NCBI GenBank assembly: GCA_041675325.1
Contig: JBAYUG010000024.1
Location: forward strand, 1 to 37,842
DNA length: 37,842 bases
Reading direction: 5' to 3'
DNA from: CAIKZJ01 sp041675325
GTDB taxonomy: Bacteria; Bacteroidota; Ignavibacteria; Tepidaquicellales; Tepidaquicellaceae
Below are positions 1-9,009 of this stretch, in pieces. The position numbers and the translations under genes were made by a program. The notes below the pieces were generated by a model that was not told the DNA's origin, did not search any database, and was given only the letters and a program-made list of their open reading frames with translations. Position 1 is the stretch's first letter. Every line of letters starts with the position of its first letter.

Positions 1-433
1 TCGAATCAGCAAAAAGGGGGCGCAGTTTATTGCTTCAATTAATATAAATAGAACTTTCCATGAATTCTATGATACATTTATCGAATCATTGAAAAAGTTT
101 AAAATGGAAGAAAAAGTTGAAAGCATTTATGCTCATATTTATAAGAAAAGAAAGCCTTCTATAACTTTTCAGCGGTATTTTACAGAAAACGGTTTCCAAA
201 TTGAATATAAAGACAGAAAAGAGTTTACGATGCTATTTGCTGACGAAGAGGCATTTTTCAATCATTCACTGATAAAAATTGGATTTTTACAAAGTTGGGA
301 AGAATTGATAGATGAAAAAGACAGAAATAAAATCTTTTCTAATATACGCAAATTATTGAATAAAGAATCTAAGAAAAACGGATATCTGAAAATGACTGTT
401 CCTTATTTAATCATTGCAGCTAGGAAAGTATAA
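1..433 (+). CDS. C-terminal part of a probable class I SAM-dependent methyltransferase (5' truncated)
   Basis: The reading frame is open from base 2 to the stop, so the true start lies outside the window; the first start-like codon (TTG at 89) is not a gene start. About 143 residues are visible. The pattern of an aromatic-rich helix, a segment reading FFNHSLIKIGFLQSWEELI, and a final LKMTVPYLIIAARKV strand is what I associate with the C-terminal part of Rossmann-fold methyltransferases, where the last strand pair ends in a short basic tail. The SAM-binding motif I region is not in the window, so substrate and even the family remain inferred. It converges on pyrE with one base between the stops, so no terminator separates them. 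Confidence 0.5.
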   Translation, partial: RISKKGAQFIASININRTFHEFYDTFIESLKKFKMEEKVESIYAHIYKKRKPSITFQRYFTENGFQIEYKDRKEFTMLFADEEAFFNHSLIKIGFLQSWEELIDEKDRNKIFSNIRKLLNKESKKNGYLKMTVPYLIIAARKV

Positions 434-434
434 T

Positions 435-1004
435 TTATTTTTTACTGCCGGGTTTATAAACAGGTATTGCTGCCAGCCATTCAGGTATTTCATCTTTTGC
501 AAATTTAACAACATCAAATTTCGCTAAAGAAGTCTGTTTTGTCTGAAAATCCACCTTGCCATTAGAACGGTCAATAATAAACCCAACTCCGACCAATTCA
601 CAATCAAGATTCTTTACTATATTTATAAGCTCAAAGACACTTCCTCCGGTAGTAACAACATCCTCAACACATAGAATACGTTGTCCTTTTTCCAGTTTGA
701 ATCCCCTTCTAATAGTAAGTTTTCCATCCTCTCTTTCGGCAAAAATTGTTTTCTTGTTCAAAATACGTCCGACCTCGGTTCCAAGTACTATTCCACCAAT
801 AGCAGGACTAAAAACTACATCAATTCTATCTTCGCTAAAATATTCTGCAATTTGTTTTGCAAAGAGAGTTAGATATTCCGGATACTGAAGTACCTTTGCG
901 CATTGAAAGTAATGCGGACTGTGATATCCTGATGTTAGCAGAAAATGCCCGTCAAGAAGTGCTCCCGTACTTTTAAAAATTCTTATTACCTCTTCTTCAT
1001 TCAT
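435..1004 (-). CDS. pyrE: Orotate phosphoribosyltransferase
   Basis: This enzyme transfers the phosphoribosyl group of PRPP to orotate, giving OMP in de novo pyrimidine synthesis; it is cytosolic and usually dimeric. The PRPP-binding motif VEDVVTTGGS is at residues 113-122, preceded by the family-typical SPAIGGIVLG loop (66-75) and the flexible catalytic-loop region AEREDGKLTIRRGF (89-102). Its 189 residues fit the short bacterial PyrE class. It lies one base downstream of murI on the same strand, so the two are probably cotranscribed. Confidence 0.95.
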   Translation of the reverse strand: MNEEEVIRIFKSTGALLDGHFLLTSGYHSPHYFQCAKVLQYPEYLTLFAKQIAEYFSEDRIDVVFSPAIGGIVLGTEVGRILNKKTIFAEREDGKLTIRRGFKLEKGQRILCVEDVVTTGGSVFELINIVKNLDCELVGVGFIIDRSNGKVDFQTKQTSLAKFDVVKFAKDEIPEWLAAIPVYKPGSKK

Positions 1005-1005
1005 A

Positions 1006-1830
1006 TTAATGCAATTTTACCAATCTGACATTTTTAATTTTCTTACCTAAAAATCTCTCAGCTATCTGATGGAAGTTGTTAGGAAAATCGGTTACAAAAA
1101 ACTTGTGGTCACCCTTTTTATTCTTTGTGTTCAGGAGATTTTTCTCTGACAATATATATTTGACTTCTTTTGCCGTTTCCGCACCTGAATCAATAAGTTT
1201 TATTTTGTTTCCTAATATTTTTGCAATTGTCTTCTTTAATATCGGATAGTGAGTACATCCCAATATCATCGTATCAATCCCTTTCTTTCGTAATCCGGAT
1301 AGATATTCTTTAGCCGTAAGTTCAGCAATTTTATTTTCTGTCCAACCATCCTCAGCTAATTGTACAAACAAACTGCAGGTTTCCGAATAGACTTTTATAT
1401 TCCTGTTTATCTTATGAATACGTTTTCCATAAGAGCCTGAATTTATTGTACCTCGTGTACCAATGACACCTATTTTATTGTTTTTAGTTGCTTTAATAGC
1501 CGATTCAGATCCCGGGATTATAACACCAATTACAGGTACTTTTGTTATCTTTTGAAGAAAAGGTACAGCGACAGAAGAAGCTGTATTACAAGCTACAACA
1601 ACCATTTTAACTTTCTTAGCAAGTAAAAACTTAAGACACTCAATTGAATAGAGTATGACTGTTTCCTTTGACTTAGTACCATAGGGAAGACGAGCTGAAT
1701 CACCAAGATAAATAATATCTTCATTAGGGAGTAATTCAAACAGCGCCCTTGCTACTGTTAGACCACCGATTCCTGAATCAAAAACACCTATTGGACGTTT
1801 ATGTAAATTTTTAATCTGTAATATATTCAC
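1006..1830 (-). CDS. murI: Glutamate racemase
   Basis: MurI interconverts L- and D-glutamate, supplying D-Glu for peptidoglycan. The catalytic cysteine pair is visible: C81 in ACNTAS and C192 in GCTHYP, with H194. The N-terminal aspartate motif DSGIGG begins at D18. Length (274 residues) is normal. A start at the ATG used here leaves a 12-residue lead before the first strand (RPIGVFDSG). It stands between an SLC13-like transporter gene (59 bases upstream) and pyrE (one base downstream), all on the same strand. Confidence 0.95.
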   Translation of the reverse strand: MNILQIKNLHKRPIGVFDSGIGGLTVARALFELLPNEDIIYLGDSARLPYGTKSKETVILYSIECLKFLLAKKVKMVVVACNTASSVAVPFLQKITKVPVIGVIIPGSESAIKATKNNKIGVIGTRGTINSGSYGKRIHKINRNIKVYSETCSLFVQLAEDGWTENKIAELTAKEYLSGLRKKGIDTMILGCTHYPILKKTIAKILGNKIKLIDSGAETAKEVKYILSEKNLLNTKNKKGDHKFFVTDFPNNFHQIAERFLGKKIKNVRLVKLH

Positions 1831-1889
1831 TAAGTTTAAAAGATTGTTTTAAATTATATATAAATAATTGTTTTGTAAATGTATTAAGA

Positions 1890-3437
1890 TCAAGCAAGAT
1901 TAAATAATGGAAGCATTAATCTAAGAATAATCCAAATAAGAAATCCACCAATAATATCAAAAAATATTCCTGACCTTATCATTTTAGTTATAGGTACCAT
2001 TCCCGAGCCGTAAACAATGGCGTTTGGCGGAGTTGAAACCGGAAGCATGAATCCCCAACTGGCTCCGAGTGTAGCTCCTATAGCGGGCGGTATGGGATTT
2101 AGATAACCTGCAATACAAATTGAAATTACAACAGGAACAATCATGTTAGCAGATGCAGTATTTGAAGTTGCTTCGCTTACTATGATAGAAATGAATATTG
2201 CTGCTAAAGTGATTCCCCATATTGTATCAAGTCCGCTAAAATTTATAAATGAAGTTCCAAGATAATCAGCGAGTTTAGTTTCAAACATCAGATTACCGAG
2301 AGAGAGTCCACCTCCGAACAAAATCAGCGTTCCCCAGTCAATCTTTATAGCATCCTTCCAGTTTACAGTAAACTCAAGTTTATTGATTTTGACCGGAAGC
2401 AGGAAAAGCAGAGACGCTCCAATTAATGCAGCAACAGATTCAGGCAGATGATTATTATATATTTTAAATACAGAGGAATCAGTTCCATAAATCAATGCAA
2501 AGAAACCGGGTATAAGCCATAATACAACAGTTACTAAAAAGGCTATTATGGCATTTATTTCTCCTGCTTTCATACTGCCGAGTTTATTTTTAAAATCAGA
2601 TATAAAAGTAGAAGATGTATTTAATTTTGATATTTCGGGCTTATTCAGATAATAGATAAGAATGAAAAGGAATATGTACATTATTAAAAGCATAGGCAAT
2701 GCTATCATAACCCATTGAAAGAATGATATTCTGATGAAAGCAAACTTTTCAATCATAGCAATACCGATCAAGTTTGGAGGAGTTCCTACAGGTGTTCCAA
2801 TTCCCCCTATAGAAGCAGCATAAGCAGTCATTAGCATCATAGCTGTACCAAATTTAAATCTCTTCGGGTCTATTACTATTCCTCTTTCATCTCCGATAAT
2901 TTTAGCTACAGATGACACAACACCTATTGCAATTGGAAGCATCATAGCTGTTGCTGCTGTATTGCTAATCCACATAGAAATAAATGCAGTTATTGCACCA
3001 AATGCAAATAGTATTCTTCCTGTACTTTTACCAACATACTTCAGTGATAGTATTTTCAACGCAAACCTTTTATCAATTCCATGCTTACTCATTGCTATGG
3101 CAATGATAAAACTTCCTAAGAATAGAAATACTATTGGGTCAGCAAAAGGTGCAAATATCTTCTTTACATCTGCAACATTGAAAACGACACAAAGAACTGC
3201 TCCAATCAGAGATGTGACAGGTATAGGAACAGCTTCTGTAATCCACCATACAATTACCCAAAGTAATATCGCCGAAAGAGTATGAGCCTGATAAGATATT
3301 GACGAATAAGGTAAAAAATAAAAAACGACGAAAACAAGAGGTCCTAAGAATAGACCGACTTTATTACGCCACTTTTCAAATTTTTCTTCTAAAGGGGAAA
3401 TAACTTCCTTTGGATAAACTTCCTCGACTGATTCCAT
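1890..3437 (-). CDS. SLC13/DASS-family sodium:dicarboxylate (or sulfate) symporter
   Basis: An inner-membrane secondary transporter of 515 residues with many hydrophobic segments. Both halves of the inverted-repeat DASS fold carry the signature: SNT at 158-160 with GTPPN at 218-222, and a second SNT at 425-427 (TSNTASANM) with STPPN at 468-472. In the family (VcINDY, NaCT) these SNT motifs bind Na+ and substrate carboxylates. The substrate cannot be read from sequence; C4-dicarboxylates or citrate are the usual choices. The gene is divergent from the ABC ATPase gene, with a perfect 16-bp palindrome between them. murI and pyrE follow on the same strand and may be cotranscribed. Confidence 0.9.
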   Translation of the reverse strand: MESVEEVYPKEVISPLEEKFEKWRNKVGLFLGPLVFVVFYFLPYSSISYQAHTLSAILLWVIVWWITEAVPIPVTSLIGAVLCVVFNVADVKKIFAPFADPIVFLFLGSFIIAIAMSKHGIDKRFALKILSLKYVGKSTGRILFAFGAITAFISMWISNTAATAMMLPIAIGVVSSVAKIIGDERGIVIDPKRFKFGTAMMLMTAYAASIGGIGTPVGTPPNLIGIAMIEKFAFIRISFFQWVMIALPMLLIMYIFLFILIYYLNKPEISKLNTSSTFISDFKNKLGSMKAGEINAIIAFLVTVVLWLIPGFFALIYGTDSSVFKIYNNHLPESVAALIGASLLFLLPVKINKLEFTVNWKDAIKIDWGTLILFGGGLSLGNLMFETKLADYLGTSFINFSGLDTIWGITLAAIFISIIVSEATSNTASANMIVPVVISICIAGYLNPIPPAIGATLGASWGFMLPVSTPPNAIVYGSGMVPITKMIRSGIFFDIIGGFLIWIILRLMLPLFNLA

Positions 3438-3499
3438 TAAAAGTACATTTTAACTTAAAATAAGTTTTGTGGAATTTAGTATAAAGGAAATTAATTTTC

Positions 3500-3515
3500 T
3501 GTATTAATTAATACA
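3500..3515. promoter_or_regulatory. Perfect 16-bp palindrome between divergent transporter genes
   Basis: TGTATTAATTAATACA is fully self-complementary. It lies 20 bases before the ATG of the MlaF-type ATPase and 62 bases before the start of the SLC13-type gene, in their shared intergenic space, so it could be an operator for a dimeric regulator. A palindrome of this length made almost only of A and T can occur by chance in a window this A+T-rich, so support is weak. Confidence 0.25.
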
Positions 3516-3535
3516 ATAAAAACATAATTTTAGGC

Positions 3536-4279
3536 ATGATAGAGATTAGAAATATCAAGAAAAACTTTGGTGACAAAAATGTGCTTAATGGAGTTAACCT
3601 AACAATTAATAACGGTGAGACGCTAGTAATTATCGGACGAAGCGGCTGCGGGAAATCCGTTTTGTTAAAACTTATTGTTGGACTACTGAAACCTGATGAA
3701 GGAGAAATCATAATTGAGGGACATACGCTCACTAAAATGAAAAGAAAAGACTTGTATGCAATACGCACGAAATTTGGTTTTCTATTCCAGGGTGCTGCAC
3801 TGTTCGATTCAATGACTGTTGAAGAAAATGTTGGACTTGGATTAAGGGAGAATAAAAGATATACTGACAAGAAAATAGCAGAGATCGTAGCTGAAAAATT
3901 AGAATTGGTTGGTTTACCGGGTACTCAGAACCTAAGTCCAGCTGACCTTTCAGGCGGAATGAAAAAAAGGGTCTCTCTCGCACGAGCCATTGCAGATGAC
4001 CCTGAATTTATTCTGTACGATGAACCTACAACAGGGCTTGACCCTGTAATGAGTGATAATATTGACGACCTAATTCTCGACCTAGCAAAAAAACTTAAAG
4101 TAACTTCAATTATTGTTACTCACGACATTTTCAGCGTAATAGAAATTGCCGATAGAGTTGCCATGATGGAGGGCGGAGTAGTTTATTTTTCTGGTACACC
4201 AAAAGAACTATTTGAATCACAAGATAATACAATTACTGAGTTTTTAAGAAGAACAAATAAGCAAATTAATAAGTCTTAA
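3536..4279 (+). CDS. ABC transporter ATP-binding protein, MlaF/Ttg2A type
   Basis: A single ATPase domain of 247 residues: Walker A GRSGCGKS (34-41), Q-loop in FLFQGAALF (82-90), signature LSGGM (138-142) followed by KKRVSLARA, Walker B FILYDEPTTGLDP (158-170) and switch His196. The Q-loop form FQGAALFDS and the KKRVSLARAIA stretch are typical of the MlaF/Mkl ATPases that power phospholipid transport between the outer and inner membranes. No MlaE permease or MlaD/MCE gene is adjacent: upstream is a divergent symporter and downstream is convergent mnmA. The partners must lie elsewhere or the family assignment is too specific. Its stop codon overlaps that of mnmA at the shared TTAA. Confidence 0.85.
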   Translation: MIEIRNIKKNFGDKNVLNGVNLTINNGETLVIIGRSGCGKSVLLKLIVGLLKPDEGEIIIEGHTLTKMKRKDLYAIRTKFGFLFQGAALFDSMTVEENVGLGLRENKRYTDKKIAEIVAEKLELVGLPGTQNLSPADLSGGMKKRVSLARAIADDPEFILYDEPTTGLDPVMSDNIDDLILDLAKKLKVTSIIVTHDIFSVIEIADRVAMMEGGVVYFSGTPKELFESQDNTITEFLRRTNKQINKS

Positions 4280-5370
4280 TTAAGAACTTCCCTTATAACT
4301 CCGCCGCCGATTACATCTTCATTATCGTAGAAAACTGCAGACTGACCGGGAGTTATTGATTTCTTTGGTTCATCAAATATTACTTTGACCGTATTATTAT
4401 CCATCTGCTCAAGAGAAGCAACAGAGCCTTGATCCTTGTAACGTATCTTAACATTTGCTTTCATCAGATTCTGAATATTATCATACTTCATCATATTAAT
4501 TTCTTTAGCGATAAATCCTTTTTTATAAAGTCCCGGTTCATCATCAATATAAATCTTATTTCCTACAGCATCAATCTTTGTGACATAAACCGGCTTACCC
4601 AATGCAAGATTAAGTCCTTTACGCTGTCCTATTGTGTAGTATGGAAATCCTTTGTGCTCACCGACTTTTTTATCGTTATAGATAATATCCCCATTGTTTA
4701 ACTTTTCTTTAATATCCGGAATTCTTACTTCAAGCAATTGCCTGTAATCGTTATTCGGAACAAAGCATATTTCCTGTGAGTCCGGTTCATTAGCAGTTTT
4801 AAGACCAAGTGATTCAGCTATTTTCCTAATCTCGGGTTTTGTATAGTTACCAAGAGGAAAAAGTGTTTTGCTAAGTGCTTCCTGCGAAACTCTCCATAAA
4901 GCGTACGTTTGATCTTTACGTGCATCGTTTGAATTTGATACGAAATACCTTCCATTTTCTGAATTGATTTTAGCATAGTGTCCTGTGGCTATGTAGTCTG
5001 CTCCAAGTTCTTTTGCCTTATCAAGCAGTACACCCCATTTAATTGTTTTATTGCAAAGGACACAAGGGTTCGGTGTCTGGCCATTCATGTATTCCGTTAT
5101 GAAATTCTCAATAACAGTTTCGTTAAATCTTACAGTAAAATCAAATGTATAATGCGGAATACCAAGATTAGCAGCTACATTTCCTGCATTGTAGATTGCT
5201 TCAAGTGAACAGCATCCTGAATCATTTACAGGGAAATCATCAAAGCCCCACGTCTTCATTGTTATACCAATTAGATTGTAACCCTGCTCCTTTAGCAGAG
5301 CTGCGGCGACAGAAGAATCAACTCCCCCGCTCATTGCAACAACCACAGTCTTATTTGAATTATCTTTCAT
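4276..5370 (-). CDS. mnmA: tRNA-specific 2-thiouridylase
   Basis: MnmA adenylates U34 of tRNA-Lys, -Glu and -Gln and inserts sulfur to make s2U34. The N-terminal PP-loop SGGVDSS is at 14-20. The two catalytic cysteines are C106 in the VLCNK motif and C202 in SQEICFVP, and the tRNA-recognition stretch DQTYAL follows at 153-158. A beta-barrel C-terminal region with YTIGQRKGL is present, and 364 residues is the family length. The gene is convergent with the MlaF-type ATPase gene, sharing a four-base overlap in which TTAA encodes both stops. The upstream neighbour (DoxX) is divergent. Confidence 0.95.
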   Translation of the reverse strand: MKDNSNKTVVVAMSGGVDSSVAAALLKEQGYNLIGITMKTWGFDDFPVNDSGCCSLEAIYNAGNVAANLGIPHYTFDFTVRFNETVIENFITEYMNGQTPNPCVLCNKTIKWGVLLDKAKELGADYIATGHYAKINSENGRYFVSNSNDARKDQTYALWRVSQEALSKTLFPLGNYTKPEIRKIAESLGLKTANEPDSQEICFVPNNDYRQLLEVRIPDIKEKLNNGDIIYNDKKVGEHKGFPYYTIGQRKGLNLALGKPVYVTKIDAVGNKIYIDDEPGLYKKGFIAKEINMMKYDNIQNLMKANVKIRYKDQGSVASLEQMDNNTVKVIFDEPKKSITPGQSAVFYDNEDVIGGGVIREVLN

Positions 5371-5471
5371 GTAAATATAAACGAATAGAGAACATAAAAA
5401 GTTAACTTATTATTTCTATAAAATGCTTATATTCAGGGAAAGATAACAACCAAAACAAACTTTATAATAAT

Positions 5472-6026
5472 ATGAGTATTTTCTTTAAAGCAAGAGGTTC
5501 ATCGTCATTCGGATTACTTCTAATTCGATTAGTTATAGGATTTACTTTTCTAATTGCAGGTACAATTAAAGTATTAAACCTTGAAGCATTTGTCAGCCAC
5601 GTTAAAGCACTCGACATGTTCTCTCCTAATGCGGCATTTATACTTGGATTTATATTACCGTTTATGGAAGTTCTGTTCGGTGCACTGTATATTATCGGAT
5701 TCTTCACACCACTGACAAGTCTTGCTCTTACAGTTATGACTATCAGCTTTTTAACGGTAGGTGAAGGACATTTTAATGCAGCGGAGCCATTTACACTTCC
5801 GGTTGCAGTTTATTACTTTATTATTCTTTCATGCACGCTGACGACCCTGTTTAGCGGTGCAGGCATAATTTCATTCGATGCATTGTTTGATAAGAAGAAG
5901 AAACCAAAAGAAGTTCAGCCGCAGGAAACAGTAGTTCCTGATTCGGTTAAACCGCCTGAATCGATTAAGGATGTTAGCTTTACTGAATTAGAGCAGGATA
6001 AGCCGAGAACAGAAGGTCAGCCATAA
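5472..6026 (+). CDS. DoxX-family membrane protein
   Basis: About 130 N-terminal residues form four hydrophobic segments with the DoxX-type opening (LLLIRLVIGFTFLIAGTIKV) and a central FMEVLFGALYIIGFFTP stretch. The last 50 residues are a soluble tail rich in K, P and E. DoxX proteins are small inner-membrane proteins whose role varies (quinone-linked or redox functions in several bacteria), so no reaction is assigned. The gene is divergent from mnmA and converges on the TonB-receptor gene with one base between stops. Confidence 0.75.
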   Translation: MSIFFKARGSSSFGLLLIRLVIGFTFLIAGTIKVLNLEAFVSHVKALDMFSPNAAFILGFILPFMEVLFGALYIIGFFTPLTSLALTVMTISFLTVGEGHFNAAEPFTLPVAVYYFIILSCTLTTLFSGAGIISFDALFDKKKKPKEVQPQETVVPDSVKPPESIKDVSFTELEQDKPRTEGQP

Positions 6027-6027
6027 A

Positions 6028-8340
6028 TTAGAACTCTATATTAATTCCCGCATTGAAGTTTCTGTTCGGAGCGGCAATTCGTTCAAGCTCCTGATAAAAC
6101 TTGTCGGTAAGGTTGTTAACAGCAAAGAAGACTGAAACATTTTTTCCAATTGTTTTTGAAAGTTTCATATTCATGATGAAGTAAGCTTTCGGTTCTTCAT
6201 ACTTGTAGAAATATACTTCCTCGATTTCGCTTACATACCTGCCATTCACGTTAAAATTAAACCCCTGATAAGCAAGATTTATGTTCGAATTAAAAAGATG
6301 TTTAGGTTTGTAAGGCAAAATATCATCACTTCTTCCTTGCGACAGATCCTTTGCATCCAAATATGTATAATCGAACTCAATACCATATTCAAACTTTTCG
6401 CTGAATAGATTAACGTTTGATTTATAATCAATCAGGAATTCGAAACCTCTCACCTGTGCCTTAGCAACGTTCTGAACCTGGAACGGACCAAGCGGTGTGG
6501 GACCGATGTTCACATATTGTATTAAGTTTTCATAAAGGTTGAAGAAGAATGACACATCAATATTAAAGCGATTCTTAAACTGTTTTCTAAATCCAAACTC
6601 CAGTGAGGTCATATCTTCCGGCAGTAGATTAGGGTTGTATATAAAATTAAAGCCGCCGAACAACTCTTTCTTAAAGTACAGTTCCGCAATAGACGGCGCT
6701 CTGAAAGCTCTTCCAAGAAGGAACCTGTATGAAGTGTTATTCAGCACCGGGGACGCGGACTGCGGTGAATATAAGAGCGAAAGCTTTGGACTGACTTTCA
6801 ATTCTTCGAAACTTCCGATGAATTTGTTGTAATCGAACCTGCCGCCCAGCGTGGAAGAAAGCACAGGAATATCATCTTTGACAAAGATGTTCCATTGCTC
6901 TTGAATGTATGCGCCAAGGTTGTACTGCTGCTGGTCGCCGTAAAGAATTTCGGAAGGCGATGAACGCACTACGTTCCATTGCACATCAATTCCGCCGATA
7001 AGATAGTGCCTGTCGTTTATATTGTAGTCAACCTGAGAGATATTGCCGAAGTTGTAAGAAGTAATGAATGTATCGAACCTCTCTCCCGGCTTTCCGTATT
7101 CGATTGCGACGGGATTGTTTGGGTTATAAATGGACTTGCTGTAAAGTTTGTAATAATAGAAACGGGAATTGTACTTCGTTTTTGAATTTGCGATTGCATT
7201 ATAATTAACATCAATGCTTTGAGTTTCCTTTTCTATTTTATCGCCGATGTAGAATGGATTCGTTTTATAAGGTTCGGCGTACTTTCCCGGGTCAACCCGC
7301 CAGTAGTGAGGATAACCGCTTTCAGAGTTTGTGTATTGCAGAGTCATTTCAAGGTCACGGTTTCCAAATAGGTCGTAGGTGAACTTCCCGAGACCGCTGT
7401 AGAAATTATAATCGGTCTGTTCGGCATAGCCATCGTTCTGTTTCACATCAAGGTTTAATAGGAACGAGAACTTGTTTATAGAATTGCTGTGAAGTACATT
7501 GATACCTTTGAAGCTTAGGAGCTTGTCTGAATATTTTAAACTGTCCGAAAGCTTTTGATAGAAGCCGCCGTTAAGATTTATAGCAGTGTAAGGTTTGTAA
7601 GTGGGTTTCTTTGTGATAACGTTTATAACTCCTCCAATCGCACTTGAACCGTACAAAGAAGAGAAGGCACCTTTCACAACTTCGGTTCTTTCGATTATCG
7701 AAACGGGTATCAAAGCCCAAAGCGCGCCTTTAGAATCGCCCGTCAGGGAAGGTCTGCCGTCAAGCAAGAGCAGGACTCTGTTTCCAATTCCTCCGCCTGC
7801 TACGTCCGAGCTTCCTCTGATGGAAAGAGCGCTTACATTTATTCCGCTCGTTCTGTTGATAGTGACTCCTTGCACATCCTCGAGCACCTGATCGAAAGTA
7901 ATTTTGTTTTTACTTTTAATATCATCAGAGGTGATTAGGAAGATTGACGAGGGAGTTTTCTGAAGCGTCTGTTCGGTTCTTGTAGCGGTAACGTTAATCT
8001 TATCAGTTTCTATCCTCGCGGGTTTGATGTAGAGATTAAGTATCTTCTGCTCAGCGGGCTCAAGCATTATTTCGGTTGAATACTCGTCGAAGCCGATTCT
8101 CGTTACGATTAATTCGTACTGCCCCTGAGGCAAATTAACGAAGGTGTATTTACCGCTTAATTCAGATTCTGTTTTATATATGATGCTTGTTTCAAGATTC
8201 TTTAAAAGAACTATGGCAGATACGATAACTTCCTGAGTTTCGTCATCAATAACCAGCCCGGTAAGTGACCCGGGCTTGTTATCTGCAAGCATGAAACCGT
8301 TAATGAATAATATTATGAATAATAATATTCCTAATTTCAT
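6028..8340 (-). CDS. TonB-dependent outer-membrane receptor
   Basis: I place the start at the ATG whose product begins MKLGILLFIILFINGF. A longer frame runs 165 bases further upstream, but it would overlap the preceding lipoprotein gene and bury the signal peptide. The 770-residue product has a signal peptide (about 1-20), a carboxypeptidase-regulatory-like domain (about 25-105, GLVIDDETQEVIVSAIVLLK), a plug domain (about 115-235, with LSIRGSS, LLLLDGRPS and the typical VVKGAFSSLYGSSAIGGVIN core split by a few residues) and a 22-strand-type barrel ending in phenylalanine. It would import a scarce ligand (siderophore, cobalamin or glycan) across the outer membrane using TonB energy. The ligand is not evident. 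It begins ten bases after the lipoprotein gene, so the two form an operon. Confidence 0.92.
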   Translation of the reverse strand: MKLGILLFIILFINGFMLADNKPGSLTGLVIDDETQEVIVSAIVLLKNLETSIIYKTESELSGKYTFVNLPQGQYELIVTRIGFDEYSTEIMLEPAEQKILNLYIKPARIETDKINVTATRTEQTLQKTPSSIFLITSDDIKSKNKITFDQVLEDVQGVTINRTSGINVSALSIRGSSDVAGGGIGNRVLLLLDGRPSLTGDSKGALWALIPVSIIERTEVVKGAFSSLYGSSAIGGVINVITKKPTYKPYTAINLNGGFYQKLSDSLKYSDKLLSFKGINVLHSNSINKFSFLLNLDVKQNDGYAEQTDYNFYSGLGKFTYDLFGNRDLEMTLQYTNSESGYPHYWRVDPGKYAEPYKTNPFYIGDKIEKETQSIDVNYNAIANSKTKYNSRFYYYKLYSKSIYNPNNPVAIEYGKPGERFDTFITSYNFGNISQVDYNINDRHYLIGGIDVQWNVVRSSPSEILYGDQQQYNLGAYIQEQWNIFVKDDIPVLSSTLGGRFDYNKFIGSFEELKVSPKLSLLYSPQSASPVLNNTSYRFLLGRAFRAPSIAELYFKKELFGGFNFIYNPNLLPEDMTSLEFGFRKQFKNRFNIDVSFFFNLYENLIQYVNIGPTPLGPFQVQNVAKAQVRGFEFLIDYKSNVNLFSEKFEYGIEFDYTYLDAKDLSQGRSDDILPYKPKHLFNSNINLAYQGFNFNVNGRYVSEIEEVYFYKYEEPKAYFIMNMKLSKTIGKNVSVFFAVNNLTDKFYQELERIAAPNRNFNAGINIEF

Positions 8341-8350
8341 AAAATGGATG

Positions 8351-8875
8351 TTAGAACTTATAAATTTTGGTTGTTGTATCAGCCCATGAAAGGAAATTAA
8401 TACCTCCAACACCAACATTTCCCTGTACCGAGACTCTCGCATTGGTTGTATCATATATCTGGGCAGGACTGTGGGATGTATCACTACCAAATTTACCCAA
8501 ACCATAGACAGAGCCGGCTGTATAAGGCAATCTTATGAATGCACTTGTTACTGTAAAGAATCCGTTTGCAGGAACTATAATCTTATAGTCTGCAACGAGC
8601 TTTCCGCCATCTAACTTTAGGACTAATTTAGAGCTTGTAGAAGCCGGTCCCATTGGAGGCCATTGTGCAAATGCTGAAACGTTATAATAACCTTTTGAAG
8701 TATCAGCAAATTTATAGTAACCTGTAGTGTCAGGGAATGTAATTCGTCCGTTAATTGATAAATCGTCAAAAGTCTTACCTGTAGGTGCAACTGTGTTTTC
8801 ACTGCAACCGTATGCGATTGATAATAATGAAACAAGAACCACGGCAAACGCGAGGTTCGATAATAGCTTTCTCAC
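8351..8875 (-). CDS. Lipoprotein of unknown function, paired with a TonB-dependent receptor
   Basis: 174 residues with a signal peptide and lipobox ending AYGC, so the mature protein is lipid-anchored at Cys24. The remainder is soluble and beta-rich, with no domain I recognise. The start codon is GTG, chosen because an AAGGAG ribosome-binding site lies seven bases upstream and no ATG precedes the signal peptide. Ten bases separate its stop from the ATG of the TonB-dependent receptor, so the pair is probably cotranscribed. A ligand-capturing surface lipoprotein working with the receptor is a reasonable inference, but nothing in the sequence names the ligand. HmuY-like haem binding was considered and not supported. 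Confidence 0.8.
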   Translation of the reverse strand: MRKLLSNLAFAVVLVSLLSIAYGCSENTVAPTGKTFDDLSINGRITFPDTTGYYKFADTSKGYYNVSAFAQWPPMGPASTSSKLVLKLDGGKLVADYKIIVPANGFFTVTSAFIRLPYTAGSVYGLGKFGSDTSHSPAQIYDTTNARVSVQGNVGVGGINFLSWADTTTKIYKF

Positions 8876-8882
8876 TGAATTT

Positions 8883-8888
8883 CTCCTT
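8883..8888 (-). promoter_or_regulatory. Ribosome-binding site deciding a GTG start
   Basis: AAGGAG on the minus strand, seven bases before the GTG start of the lipoprotein gene. It supports the non-ATG start, which yields a full signal peptide. Confidence 0.6.
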
Positions 8889-9009
8889 TTCTAATTAAAT
8901 ATTTTGGTATATTAAAATAGTAAACAAATATTTATGATTAAAGATTTAATGAATAAGAAATAAAATAATGATTTCAGACTTTACAATCTGATTATTATTA
9001 TATTTTTTT

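Noticed and set aside
8341..8505. A longer N-terminus for the TonB-dependent receptor, 55 residues upstream of the chosen Met
   Set aside because: It would overlap the lipoprotein gene in another frame and put the signal peptide in the interior of the protein.
8941..9009. Terminator after priA
   Set aside because: A 5-bp TCAGA/TCTGA pairing with weak extension only; too weak to call.
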